From assembly GCA_022826565.1 (NCBI GenBank), contig JAJDUP010000035.1:1-64000 (forward strand): a DNA stretch of 64,000 nucleotides, given 5' to 3'. This DNA comes from Gemmatimonadota bacterium. Lineage in GTDB: Bacteria; Gemmatimonadota; Gemmatimonadetes; Longimicrobiales; Gaopeijiaceae. The notes below the pieces were generated by a model. That model did not search any database. It was not told the origin of the DNA and saw only the letters and a list, made by a program, of their open reading frames with translations. Below, piece after piece: positions 9,691 through 17,970 of the stretch (within the stretch, counting starts at the first letter, position 1; the number at the start of each line of letters is the position of its first letter). Made by a program: the position numbers and the translations under genes.

Positions 9691-10863
9691 TCACAGATCG
9701 CCCTTGAAGGCGCGAGACTGCAGGGAGGCAAAGAGGGCATCCAATTCCGCCAGGTGGGCGTGTTGACAAGCTTTCTGTTGCTCAGCGGACTCAACGATGG
9801 CGGCGTAGCGGTGTTGAAGGTCAAGGGGAGGTACTGGCACGGAGACTTGCCCCACCAGCTTGGTGTTCAAGTTCTTCACGACGGCTCCGGCCGCCTTTTT
9901 TTTGAATTCTCGATAGAGTGCTTCCGTACCCAAAAGGCTGTGGAAAAAGTCGGCCGACATGCGCTTGTCTTTTGGACTCAGCACTAACCAACCATCGTGG
10001 ATGCAACCTTCGACCTTGAGAAGATAAGGCTTCCCGAAACTCATCGAGTTCGTCAGAAGAAGGTCGCCTTCGTGGACCTTTCGAGACTTTCTAAGCCCTT
10101 CTGGCCGGATGCGCCTATTCGTTGAGGTGATGTATCTCGAACCCTCAACAGCGTCGCCGATCATGATCCAATTAAGACCATCCTCCGACTCTGTCAGGTA
10201 AGATCGGATCGGGCGAGGCGATCCACCACGCGCCACCTCAAAAACACTGTCAATAGGGCGCCTCTCCCATCCCATAGGATTGGCGACCGGGTCGCCAAAC
10301 ATGTCGAGGAAGGTGGATTGGAGAAGAGTATCGAGCTGGGCGAGGGTCTCGCGGCGCTTCGCGCGAAGGGCGTCCGCCGCATCCAGAATCGCCGCAATAC
10401 GCTTCTGATCAGCGATGGGCGGGAGAGGAATCGGAATCTCTTCAACGATCTTCTTGGAAACCTCTTTGAACGTTGCGCCGCGCCCCCTGTATTCGACGGC
10501 TTCTCGATGGATCTTCAGCCACCAGTAGAGATAGTCGGGGGTTATGCAGCCGTCCCGCGGAACCAGGCTCTTGAATCCTTGGTTGGTACAGACCGGCAGC
10601 GTGTTCATCGCGACTAGGCCGATGGGTGCCCGTGAGCTCAACAGGACGGACTGTGCGGGCAGCATCCTCGCCGAGCAACTCTGGAGGCCAGCCTCCGTGA
10701 TCCTCCGGGAGGTGTCGCTCAGGTGCTTGTGACGAAGTTCGCTCAGATCCTTGGGAGTGACCCAAGGGATATCGCCATCCCAAAAGTCTGGATTGCTGGT
10801 CCTGGGCGTCGCTCCTGACACGACCACGCAGACCTCACCAATCGTGGAGATAGGCCAAGTCAT
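9691..10863 (-). CDS. hsdS: Type I restriction-modification specificity subunit HsdS
   Basis: A 390-aa DNA-recognition subunit. It has the usual two-fold layout: target recognition domain 1 (opening MTWPISTIGEVC, later ending EIPIPLPPIADQKRIA), a conserved helical spacer with DAADALRAKRRE, a second recognition domain beginning after GDPVANPMGW, and a closing helix with the related phrase VPVPPLDLQHRYA. The two repeated IPLPP/VPVPP segments mark the ends of the recognition domains. ATG 10863 overlaps the hsdM stop by 4 bp. HsdS sets the bipartite sequence that is methylated or cut; that sequence cannot be read from the protein by eye. Confidence 0.93.
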   Translation of the reverse strand: MTWPISTIGEVCVVVSGATPRTSNPDFWDGDIPWVTPKDLSELRHKHLSDTSRRITEAGLQSCSARMLPAQSVLLSSRAPIGLVAMNTLPVCTNQGFKSLVPRDGCITPDYLYWWLKIHREAVEYRGRGATFKEVSKKIVEEIPIPLPPIADQKRIAAILDAADALRAKRRETLAQLDTLLQSTFLDMFGDPVANPMGWERRPIDSVFEVARGGSPRPIRSYLTESEDGLNWIMIGDAVEGSRYITSTNRRIRPEGLRKSRKVHEGDLLLTNSMSFGKPYLLKVEGCIHDGWLVLSPKDKRMSADFFHSLLGTEALYREFKKKAAGAVVKNLNTKLVGQVSVPVPPLDLQHRYAAIVESAEQQKACQHAHLAELDALFASLQSRAFKGDL

Positions 10864-12344
10864 TCCAGCATCTCCTGCAGCTCCGTACGCCCCTTTGCGA
10901 TTTCCTCCTCCATCAAGGCCAGCCGTTCCAGAATCACCTGCGGCGGGTCGTACTCCACGGCCTCGTACTGGAACTCCTTGTAGCGGTTGATGGACAGGTC
11001 GTAGCCGTTGCCCGCAATCTCGGCCTTCGGCACCGAGAAACTCTGGTCCGTCCGCGCCCGCTTGCGCTCGACCTCGCGGTTCCGCCAGCGGGCGAGAACA
11101 TCGCCAAGGTCGCTCTTTTTCGGCTGCGGCGTGCGCTTGTCATCCAGCGAGTAGCCGTCCGCCTGCATGTCGTAGAACCAGACGTGGTCCGTGCCGCCGG
11201 AGTTGGTCTTGGTGAAGAGCAGGATCGCCGTCGAGACCCCGGCGTAGGGCTTGAAGACCCCCGAGGGCATGGAGATGACGGCATCGAGCTTCTGGTCCTC
11301 GACCAAGATCGCGCGCAGGGTATTGTGCGCCTTGGTCGACCCGAAAAGCACGCCGTCGGGCACGATGACGGCGGCGCGCCCTCCTGTCGAAAGGAGGCGG
11401 AGGAAGAGTGCAAGGAACAACAACTCGGTCTTCTTGGTCTTCACGGTTTGCTGCAGATCCTTGGCGGTGGACTCGTAGTCGAGGCTTCCGGCGAAGGGTG
11501 GATTGGCGAGGACGAGCGAGTACTTCTCCGCATCGTCGTCGTCGGCCTGCGCCAGGGAATCCCGGTAGCGGATGTCCGGATTCGCCGCGCCGTGCAGCAG
11601 CATGTTCATGCTGCCGATGCGCAGCATGGTGCTGTCGAAGTCGTAGCCGTGGAACGTGCCTTCGTTGAAGCGGCGGCGGGTCGCAGCGTCCCTGTAGATG
11701 GTCTCGCTATAGTGCTCGACCAGATACTCGGCAGCGGCGATCAGGAAGCCCGCCGTGCCGCAGGCCGGGTCGCAGATGACGTCCTTCGGCGTCGGCGCGG
11801 CCATGTCCACCATCAGCTTGATGATATGACGCGGGGTCCGGAACTGCCCGTTCTGCCCGGCGGTCGCGATCTTGCCGAGCATGTACTCGTAAAGGTCGCC
11901 CTTGGTGTCGCTGTCGGCCATGTCGATGCCGTCGAGCTGATCCACCACGTTCGCCAGCACGCGGGGCGTCGGCATCATGAAGAGGGCATCCCTCATGTGG
12001 CTTGCGTACGTCGAGCCTCGTTCGCCATCGGCTTCCCCCCTCTGTCCAAGGGCTTTCATGAAGGGGAATACCTCGTCGCGCACGGTCGCGAACATCTGCT
12101 CGGGAGCGGTCTCCCGGAAGCGAGACCAGCGAATGGCGTCCTGACCGGGAGCAAAGATCGGCCCCTCGATGGGCTTCCCGGTGCGCGCAGCCTTGTTTTC
12201 CTTCAGCGTGTGCAGCTCGTCGAGCCGTTTGATGAAGAGCAGGTAGGTCAGCTGTTCGATGACCGAGAGTGGGTTCGAAACGCCCCCGGACCACATCGTG
12301 TTCCAGATGTTGTCCACCTTGGCCTTGAGTTCTCCTGTGATCAT
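10860..12344 (-). CDS. hsdM: Type I restriction-modification methyltransferase HsdM
   Basis: A 494-aa N6-adenine methylase subunit. It begins with the helical HsdM_N domain (ITGELKAKVDNIWNTMW), followed by QFRTPRHIIKLMVD, SAM motif DPACGTAGF (192-200) and catalytic NPPF (281-284). I chose ATG 12344 because the family starts at this phrase. The frame is open upstream, and ATG 12419 would add a 25-residue Pro-rich extension. The gene is followed by hsdS (4-bp overlap) and hsdR. The product methylates host DNA together with HsdS and forms the core of the restriction complex with HsdR. Confidence 0.93.
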   Translation of the reverse strand: MITGELKAKVDNIWNTMWSGGVSNPLSVIEQLTYLLFIKRLDELHTLKENKAARTGKPIEGPIFAPGQDAIRWSRFRETAPEQMFATVRDEVFPFMKALGQRGEADGERGSTYASHMRDALFMMPTPRVLANVVDQLDGIDMADSDTKGDLYEYMLGKIATAGQNGQFRTPRHIIKLMVDMAAPTPKDVICDPACGTAGFLIAAAEYLVEHYSETIYRDAATRRRFNEGTFHGYDFDSTMLRIGSMNMLLHGAANPDIRYRDSLAQADDDDAEKYSLVLANPPFAGSLDYESTAKDLQQTVKTKKTELLFLALFLRLLSTGGRAAVIVPDGVLFGSTKAHNTLRAILVEDQKLDAVISMPSGVFKPYAGVSTAILLFTKTNSGGTDHVWFYDMQADGYSLDDKRTPQPKKSDLGDVLARWRNREVERKRARTDQSFSVPKAEIAGNGYDLSINRYKEFQYEAVEYDPPQVILERLALMEEEIAKGRTELQEMLE

Positions 12345-12459
12345 GGTCTTGCACGGTCTTGGCGGTGGGTCGGTCTCTGCGGGCTCCGGGTCAGTCCCGG
12401 CTTCAGGAGTAGGAGACATGCGCCTGTGAGCCACACTTCCTTTGGGCGGGGCAAGGTGC

Positions 12460-13131
12460 TCATGGTGTACGCTGCGTGCCGCCATCGGCGTTGAGGACGA
12501 TATGTCCCCTGCCTTCCGGCACGGGATCAAAGGCCTTCGAGAGTTGGGCCGCGCCGGTGATGGTGCGGACGACGGCGAAGGCCGCGACCTCTGCCAATGG
12601 GAAGGCTTCCGCCAGTCGGCGAACGCAAGCGTGAAGGGTTGCGCCGCTGGTGATCACATCGTCCACCACCGTGATTCTCCCAATGGGATCGAACCCAAGA
12701 TCAGGCGGTGCGGAGAGGGCAATCGTCGCGTGGTGGCGTTCCGCCGTCGGCCGGTCTCCACGGGACCATGCTGACTTCGGCACCTTCCGCCGCCGACGAA
12801 GCCACTCCCTTCGTACTCCCAGCCCTTCCGCTTCCATGGACCGCACGAGTTCGACGGTTGTTGACCGCGGTTTGCCTCCCTTCGCCCGAGGGGCATGACC
12901 GGGCGCCGGAACGAGCGCGACATCGGAACCGAAGTAGGTGGAGAACAGGTCTCGACCGTGATCGGACGCCATCCACGAAGCGATGTTCTTGATCCTGTCG
13001 GGATCGGAGAACTTGAGGTCCATGACGAGTTCCCAGCCCTGGCGGGTCATGGCCGTGTCGCCGGAACGCGGCCGACCGGGACGGTACGCGGCCACCGACC
13101 CGAACGGAACACCTTCAGAACGGTAGGTCAT
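12460..13131 (-). CDS. Phosphoribosyltransferase paired with a DprA-like protein
   Basis: A 223-aa protein with the PRPP-binding signature VVDDVITSGAT (155-165), typical of type I phosphoribosyltransferases including ComF. There is no N-terminal zinc finger, so it is not a full ComF. A basic LRRRRKV segment lies at 111-117. ATG 13131 overlaps the DprA-like gene by 17 bp, and ATG 13050 is a shorter alternative. The 4-bp-to-17-bp coupling and the position beside hsdM suggest a role in defence rather than nucleotide salvage. I recall DprA-phosphoribosyltransferase pairs as recurrent in predicted prokaryotic conflict systems, but their biochemistry is unsettled. Confidence 0.82.
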   Translation of the reverse strand: MTYRSEGVPFGSVAAYRPGRPRSGDTAMTRQGWELVMDLKFSDPDRIKNIASWMASDHGRDLFSTYFGSDVALVPAPGHAPRAKGGKPRSTTVELVRSMEAEGLGVRREWLRRRRKVPKSAWSRGDRPTAERHHATIALSAPPDLGFDPIGRITVVDDVITSGATLHACVRRLAEAFPLAEVAAFAVVRTITGAAQLSKAFDPVPEGRGHIVLNADGGTQRTP

Positions 13132-13816
13132 CCGCGCGCGCCGCCGACCCGACGCAGCGGGAGGGGAGATCGTCGAGGACCAGCGGCAGCGTCCTGGCAT
13201 CGAAGCTGAAGGCTCCGTACCGAATCATCTCGTCGGCCCATTCGGGCGACTGTCTTTCGAGCGACCGTTTGGGGAAGAGCACGGGCCGCCCAAGCCTGAT
13301 CGCCTCCCATCCCTGGTGCCTCGTCCCGCTGTTGGTGGCCGCCTCGACGATCAGCGTGGCATCCGACAGCAACGCCATTGTCTTGTTGCGCAGGGGGAAG
13401 TTCGACCGGTGCGTGGGCTGACCGCGCGGGAACTGAGACACAAGCAGATGCTTCGCCCCGATCGCGTCTTGGAGGTTCCGGTTTCGCATCACCGCGTACC
13501 GGTCCAGCGATGTGCCCAGGACGCCCACCGTCCTCCCACCATTGTTCATCGCCGTCTCGTGGGCCACGGTGTCGATTCCCGACGCCAGCCCGCTCACCAC
13601 CGTGACGCCGTGCAAGACCAGCATCTCGGTGATCCGCTTGGCCAGTTCCAGGCCCTCGGCCGACGCCCGCCGGGATCCCACCACGGCGACGCGAGGGCCA
13701 CCCTCCAGCAGCGACGCATCGCCTTGGAGGAATAGTTGGCGCGGGGCGGCCTTCAACTCGAACCCGTTGAGCGGTCCGAGCACGTCGCCGGGTGTCACGG
13801 TCTGCGGTTGTGTCAC
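13115..13816 (-). CDS. Short DprA/Smf-like Rossmann-fold protein
   Basis: A 233-aa protein made of little more than the DprA Rossmann fold: VAVVGSRRAS (43-52), VVSGLASGIDTVAHE (73-87), RNRN, and FPLRNKTMALLSD followed by VVEAATNSGT-like residues. Canonical DprA is longer, with an N-terminal SAM-type domain and often a C-terminal winged helix; both are missing. The start is GTG 13816, with GGAG about 10 bases upstream. In transformation, DprA loads RecA on single-stranded DNA. Here, next to a phosphoribosyltransferase and a type I R-M locus, a nucleotide- or DNA-sensing defence role is more likely. It is the first gene of the minus-strand island. Confidence 0.82.
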   Translation of the reverse strand: MTQPQTVTPGDVLGPLNGFELKAAPRQLFLQGDASLLEGGPRVAVVGSRRASAEGLELAKRITEMLVLHGVTVVSGLASGIDTVAHETAMNNGGRTVGVLGTSLDRYAVMRNRNLQDAIGAKHLLVSQFPRGQPTHRSNFPLRNKTMALLSDATLIVEAATNSGTRHQGWEAIRLGRPVLFPKRSLERQSPEWADEMIRYGAFSFDARTLPLVLDDLPSRCVGSAARADDLPF

Positions 13817-14364
13817 TGTCCAGGCTCCGGGTTCATGCTCCGGTTATCACTGCTCCAGGCGCGACGAAAAGCTGATCGCACTCCGAACCGATCAGGAGGG
13901 ACCCCGATTCCGGTGCACGGGAAGTCGTCCGCCCGTATCGGAGTGGACTCGGAGTAATCCATAACCCGCTCGGGCAGGCTGTTCATCGCGTCTGTGTCCT
14001 CCATGGCGAGGCGGTCGGTCCAATCAATATAGGGTGAGGCCGCGCGGTAGCGACTCTCCGTGGCGAAAGGTCCACCCGCCGCCCGCCGCCGTGTGTCCGT
14101 GCCCGCGATTTACGACGGACCTTGTCCGAGGACCCGCTTCTCCGGTCCTCCGTTCCGGCCACTCCGACCGTGTTCCGCCCCACGGGGCCGACCCGTGTGG
14201 CCGAGCCTCGCATCGCCGCCTCGGGAGTTCCAACGGGGGTGTTTTTCCATGCCATTGGCGGAGCCTTCCGGAAAGGCTGACCCAACATGACCCATCATGA
14301 TACATCATAACCACTTAGCTGATTTGCCAGCAGTTGACGCTCTTGGAAACACGCCTTCACCGTT
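13817..14364. other. 548-bp divergent intergenic region between defence island and conjugation genes
   Basis: The two flanking genes point away from each other, so promoters for both are expected here. No reading frame is convincing. Near its right end, 14297-14308 is the palindrome ATGATACATCAT, embedded in a run of related ATGAC/ATCAT words from 14287 to 14310. It could be an operator for the AlpA-type regulator. It shares GATACAT with the site beyond the integrase, so it is also a weak candidate for the left attachment end. Confidence 0.5.
14297..14308. promoter_or_regulatory. AT-rich palindrome upstream of the AlpA-type regulator
   Basis: ATGAT-AC-ATCAT is a perfect 5-bp-arm inverted repeat in an otherwise GC-rich stretch, about 60 to 90 bp ahead of the first conjugation gene. 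An operator is the simplest reading. A recombination site is a weaker alternative, because GATACAT recurs in the spacer region of the site at 31083-31103. Confidence 0.4.
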
Positions 14365-14910
14365 ATGGGCATCGAGGCAGATGGAACGGCGGTCATGGCA
14401 ACGCTGGAGGAGCCATTCAACTCGCGGGTGAACGCGTTTCTCGAACGCACGGGTGTGAACCCCACGACGCTGGGCGTGCGGGCACTGGGCAATCCGGGTC
14501 TGCCACGCCGGATCCAGGTCGCATGTTCGCCGTCGCTCGGGACGGCGAACCGGGTTCCGGCGTTCATCGGCAGCCACGACCGGGGAACGGGCGGTGCCCG
14601 GGATCCTCCCCCTCGCCCTTCGCAGCGGACGCTATCAACGCGAACGGGGAGCATGACCAGGAGGAGAACCATGACCGGGAACCCCGAACAGCAAATGGGA
14701 CCGCCGACCCGCTTCCTGCGGATGTCGGAAGTACAGGCTCGGACCGGTCTCTCGCGAAGCACGATCCGAAGGTGGGTCAAACGAGGGCTTTTTCCTCGGC
14801 CGATCAGGCTGGGCGAGCGGGTGGTGGGCTGGATCGAGGCCGAGATCGACCAGTGGATCCGCGAACGGATCGTGGCAAGCCGGGGCGTCGGAGAGACCGT
14901 CGCCCACTGA
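14365..14910 (+). CDS. Small HTH protein read through in frame into an AlpA-type regulator
   Basis: One open frame of 181 aa with two unrelated parts. Residues 11-68 (starting MATLEEPFNSRVNAFLERTG) resemble the short XRE-like proteins common ahead of tra operons. Residues 69-102 look like translated spacer (Arg/Pro-rich). Residues 103-181 are a complete AlpA/MerR-like protein with RMSEVQARTGLSRSTIRRW as the helix-turn-helix and GWIEAEIDQWI as the following helix. A strong internal start exists at ATG 14671, so two proteins may be made, or a lost stop codon fused two genes. AlpA proteins activate excision or regulate element genes, which fits its place just before virB2. Confidence 0.72.
   Translation: MGIEADGTAVMATLEEPFNSRVNAFLERTGVNPTTLGVRALGNPGLPRRIQVACSPSLGTANRVPAFIGSHDRGTGGARDPPPRPSQRTLSTRTGSMTRRRTMTGNPEQQMGPPTRFLRMSEVQARTGLSRSTIRRWVKRGLFPRPIRLGERVVGWIEAEIDQWIRERIVASRGVGETVAH
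14660..14673 (+). promoter_or_regulatory. Internal ribosome binding site for the AlpA-type part
   Basis: GGAGGAGAACC, then ATG at 14671, is a near-ideal Shine-Dalgarno and spacing in the middle of the longer open frame. It predicts a free 79-aa AlpA-type protein (14671-14910) and argues that the long frame is accidental or a recent fusion. Confidence 0.65.
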
Positions 14911-14932
14911 CCCCTTCAGGGAAAGGAAAGAG

Positions 14933-15223
14933 ATGATGAGAACGTTGCTGACGACGATGCGGGGAACCGCGTGGGCCGTGCTGCTGATGCTGACGCCCGG
15001 TGCGCTCCACGCGCAGGGCACAAGTCCGTGGGTGGACGCGGTGAACGAGCTACAGACGCAGTTCACGGGGCCGATCGCGCGGGGGCTGTCGCTGATCGCG
15101 ATCGTGGTTGGCGGGCTGATGTTCGCGTTCGGCGAGGGCGGGAGCAAGCGCACGCTGGCCGGCATCATCTTCGGGATCGGCATGGCGGTGGGCGCGGTGA
15201 ACTTCCTCGGCTGGCTGTTCTGA
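14933..15223 (+). CDS. virB2: TrbC/VirB2-type conjugative pilin
   Basis: A 96-aa precursor of the type IV secretion pilus subunit. It has a signal peptide ending near LHAQG (about residue 28), then two hydrophobic segments, ARGLSLIAIVVGGLMFAFGEGG and TLAGIIFGIGMAVGAVNFLG, separated by a short polar loop. This is the standard TrbC/VirB2 layout and length. ATG 14933 and 14936 are both possible behind an AAAGGA motif. It is the first structural gene of the apparatus, followed by virB3 and virB4, as in the trb operon (C-D-E). Confidence 0.88.
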   Translation: MMRTLLTTMRGTAWAVLLMLTPGALHAQGTSPWVDAVNELQTQFTGPIARGLSLIAIVVGGLMFAFGEGGSKRTLAGIIFGIGMAVGAVNFLGWLF

Positions 15224-15527
15224 TGCGTGGTCTCGAACGCTGGCCGGGGTACGCGGCGCTCAACCGTCCGCTGACGGTGCTGGGCGTGGAGCGGCGGCTG
15301 TTCCTGCTGGGCGCGACGCTCGCCGTCGCGGTATGGAACGCGACGGCTTCGCTCGTGGCGGGCGGCGCAGTCTTCGCGGTTGCTACGGCGGGGGCTGGCT
15401 CGCGGGCCGCAGGGACCCGGCGATGCTCGCGGTGCTCCGGGCCGCAGCGCGGTATCCGGCGCGGTTCGATCCGGGCAAGTGGGCGAACGAGCCGTGGCAC
15501 CTGAAGATCCGAGGGCGGGGCGAGTGA
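15223..15527 (+). pseudogene. virB3: TrbD/VirB3-type inner-membrane protein, frameshifted
   Basis: The start ATG 15223 overlaps the virB2 stop. The first frame gives MRGLERWPGYAALNRPLTVL and a hydrophobic stretch through VAGGAVFAV, as expected for VirB3. Around 15380 the family-like sequence jumps frame and continues as CYGGGWLAGRRDPAMLAVL and ends KIRGRGE at 15527. Insertion of one base near GCGGTTGC would give one protein of about 101 aa, the normal size. Either the gene is broken, which would disable the secretion system, or one base was lost in sequencing. The end overlaps virB4 by 4 bp in the restored frame, which supports the latter. Confidence 0.8.
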
Positions 15528-17965
15528 GGGCCGCCGACGAGCTTCGGGCGTACGAGGCGGCGGGATCGCTGGCCGAGGAGTTGCCCTACTGGGGCTGGCT
15601 CGACGATGGACGCACCTGTCTGACCCGTTCGGGCGAGCTGGTGGCGGCGGGCCGGATCCGGCCCGCCGCCTTGGACGGCCTCACGCCGGAACAGATCGAC
15701 CGCGTGCTGGGGCTCTGGCAGCGGCTGCTGTCCGGGCTCGGTCCCGGCGCGCGCCTGCAATTCCACCTGCTTCGCCGTCCGCTCGGGTCTCCCCGCCGAG
15801 CCGATGCGGACGATTCCGGCGTTGCGGCGGTCTCGGCGAGGAAGCGGCGCGCGTTCCTGGCCGGACGCGTGCAGCGGCTCGAAGCCTATGTCGTCTGGTC
15901 GCATGATCCGGGCTTGCGCCCGGTGTCCGGGGGTTCGCGGCGGGGACTGCTTTCGCGGCTCGCCGGCTGGAGGAAGAGCCGCCGGAGCGCGCCGACCTAC
16001 CTGGTCGCGGAGATCGAGGCAGCGGCGGACCGGTTCCGGGCGATGATCGAGGCGGGCCGTGCGCTCGTGGCCGAGCACACGCCGGTCGAGGTGCTGGAGG
16101 CCGCCGATGGCTCCCGCCTCCTCTCCAAACTGACAAACAAGCCCGGCACGTTCTGGGACGGCGCGACGGGCAGCGGCATGAACTGGCGGCTCGCGCTTTC
16201 CGAACTCGAAGCGGAGCGCTCCCACCTCCGGCTCGACGGCGAGCCGGTGGTGCTCTACTCGCTGCTGTCGCCGCCGGGCAAGGCGCACGCGAACCTCCTC
16301 AAGGATCTGTACTGCCTAGACGCGTCGCTGACCGTGTCGCTCGAATGGCGGCCCTATACGGTGGAAGCGGCGCGGAGGCGGATCCGGAGCGCTCAGCGCC
16401 ACTACTTCTCGCGCCGCTACTCGATGATGGCGCACGCGCAGGACGCCCAGGGCACGGCGGCGGCGATGGTCGATTCGGCCGCGGCCGCCGAGTCCGACCG
16501 GCTGGGCGCGGCTCTGGTCGAGCTCGAAGCCGACGGGGTGGCCTACGGCGAGGCGTCGCTGACCGTGGCGCTCCACGGCGACTTGGACGAAATCGGGCGG
16601 CTGGACGGAGACGTGCGCCGCCTCTTCGCCGCGCACGACGCCAAGGTGATCCGGGAGGGCTACGGCCAGCTTCCTGTCTGGTTTGCCCGGCTCCCGGCCC
16701 AGCCGAGGCGGCGGCAGGTGCGCAAGGTGTTTGTCTCGGCAGGTGTCGCGGCGTGCCTCGCGCCCTTGTTCGGGCCACCGAGGGGAGAGAGGAAGAGCCG
16801 CCATCTGGACCGCGAGCCGTTGGCGGTGTTCGAGACGCCGTGGCGCACGGCGTACCGCTACGACCTGTTCGCGGGCGATGTCGGCCACACGCTGATCCTT
16901 GGCGCGACGGGATCGGGCAAGAGCTTTTCGCTCAACTTCCTGCTGGTCGAGGCGCTCAAGTACGACCCGCGCGTCCTGATCCTGGACCTAGGCGGCTCCT
17001 ACCGCTGGCTGACCCGGTTCCTGGGTGGCCGGTACCTGGAGCTCGCACCCGGCGAGACGGAGCCCACGCTCAGGCTCCAGCCGTTCGCGCTGCCCCCGAC
17101 GACGAGGACGTTCCAGTTCCTGACGGGCTGGGTGCTCCGGCTCCTGAAGCTGGGCGGCTTCGAGGCGGGCGGCGCGGACACGAGCGAGGTCCGCGCGCGG
17201 ATTGAGGATTTGTATGCGCTCGGGGCCGAGCGCCGAACCCTGAGCGTGCTGGCCGGTTCGCTCCCGGTCGCGATGTGGCCCGCCTTAAGCCGCTGGACGG
17301 AGGGCGGCGCATGGGGCGCGTTCTTTGACAACGCCCCGTCTGCCGAGCCCGACATCGAGTTCCGCGACTGGCAGGTGATCGACCTGGCGGGCGCGGCAGA
17401 GCACGCGGACCTCTGCGAAGCGGCGCTCGCCTACCTGCTCGAACGCATGCGCCTCGAGATCGAGGATCCGGCCGAGACCGCGCGGCTCAAGCTGATGGTC
17501 GTGGACGAGGCGTGGCGCTACATGCAGGACCCCGCCGTGCTGAACTACCTCGCCGAGGCTGCGAAGACGTGGCGGAAGAAGAACGCCGCGCTCGTGCTCG
17601 CCACGCAGTCCGCCGTGGACGTGACCGGGACGCCGGGCGCTTCCGCACTCCTCGAATCCATACCGACCAAGCTGTTCCTCGCCAACCCCGAGTTGCCGAA
17701 AGAGGCCGGTGCACTGTTCCGGCTGAACGAGTCGGAGGTCGCCCGGATCCGGGAACTCACGCCGAAGCGCGAACTCTACCTGCGCCGCCCCGACGAGGCG
17801 GCGGTCCTCCGCCTCGAAGTCGATCCCGAGAGCTACTGGCTCTACACGTCGTCGGCGACGGACGCCGAGCGACGCGCCCGCGCCGTCGAGAAGCACGGCC
17901 TGGCCCGCGGACTCGAAGTACTCGCGGGCCGAACCCACCCCACCCCACCCACCGAGAGGACGTGA
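15524..17965 (+). CDS. virB4: TrbE/VirB4-type T4SS ATPase
   Basis: An 813-aa ATPase that powers pilus assembly and substrate transfer at the inner membrane. The N-terminal CagE/TrbE domain fills residues 1-430, Walker A GATGSGKS is at 460-467, and Walker B is in LMVVDEAWRY, followed by RKKNAALVLATQS, all VirB4 hallmarks. The start GTG 15524 overlaps the virB3 stop as GTGA; the frame is open upstream but only inside virB3. The length is normal for the family. Confidence 0.93.
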   Translation: MRAADELRAYEAAGSLAEELPYWGWLDDGRTCLTRSGELVAAGRIRPAALDGLTPEQIDRVLGLWQRLLSGLGPGARLQFHLLRRPLGSPRRADADDSGVAAVSARKRRAFLAGRVQRLEAYVVWSHDPGLRPVSGGSRRGLLSRLAGWRKSRRSAPTYLVAEIEAAADRFRAMIEAGRALVAEHTPVEVLEAADGSRLLSKLTNKPGTFWDGATGSGMNWRLALSELEAERSHLRLDGEPVVLYSLLSPPGKAHANLLKDLYCLDASLTVSLEWRPYTVEAARRRIRSAQRHYFSRRYSMMAHAQDAQGTAAAMVDSAAAAESDRLGAALVELEADGVAYGEASLTVALHGDLDEIGRLDGDVRRLFAAHDAKVIREGYGQLPVWFARLPAQPRRRQVRKVFVSAGVAACLAPLFGPPRGERKSRHLDREPLAVFETPWRTAYRYDLFAGDVGHTLILGATGSGKSFSLNFLLVEALKYDPRVLILDLGGSYRWLTRFLGGRYLELAPGETEPTLRLQPFALPPTTRTFQFLTGWVLRLLKLGGFEAGGADTSEVRARIEDLYALGAERRTLSVLAGSLPVAMWPALSRWTEGGAWGAFFDNAPSAEPDIEFRDWQVIDLAGAAEHADLCEAALAYLLERMRLEIEDPAETARLKLMVVDEAWRYMQDPAVLNYLAEAAKTWRKKNAALVLATQSAVDVTGTPGASALLESIPTKLFLANPELPKEAGALFRLNESEVARIRELTPKRELYLRRPDEAAVLRLEVDPESYWLYTSSATDAERRARAVEKHGLARGLEVLAGRTHPTPPTERT

Positions 17966-17970
17966 ACACC

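Noticed and set aside
13813-14004. 63-codon minus-strand frame after the DprA-like gene
   Set aside because: It overlaps the start region of the DprA-like gene, has no good ribosome site and no recognisable family.
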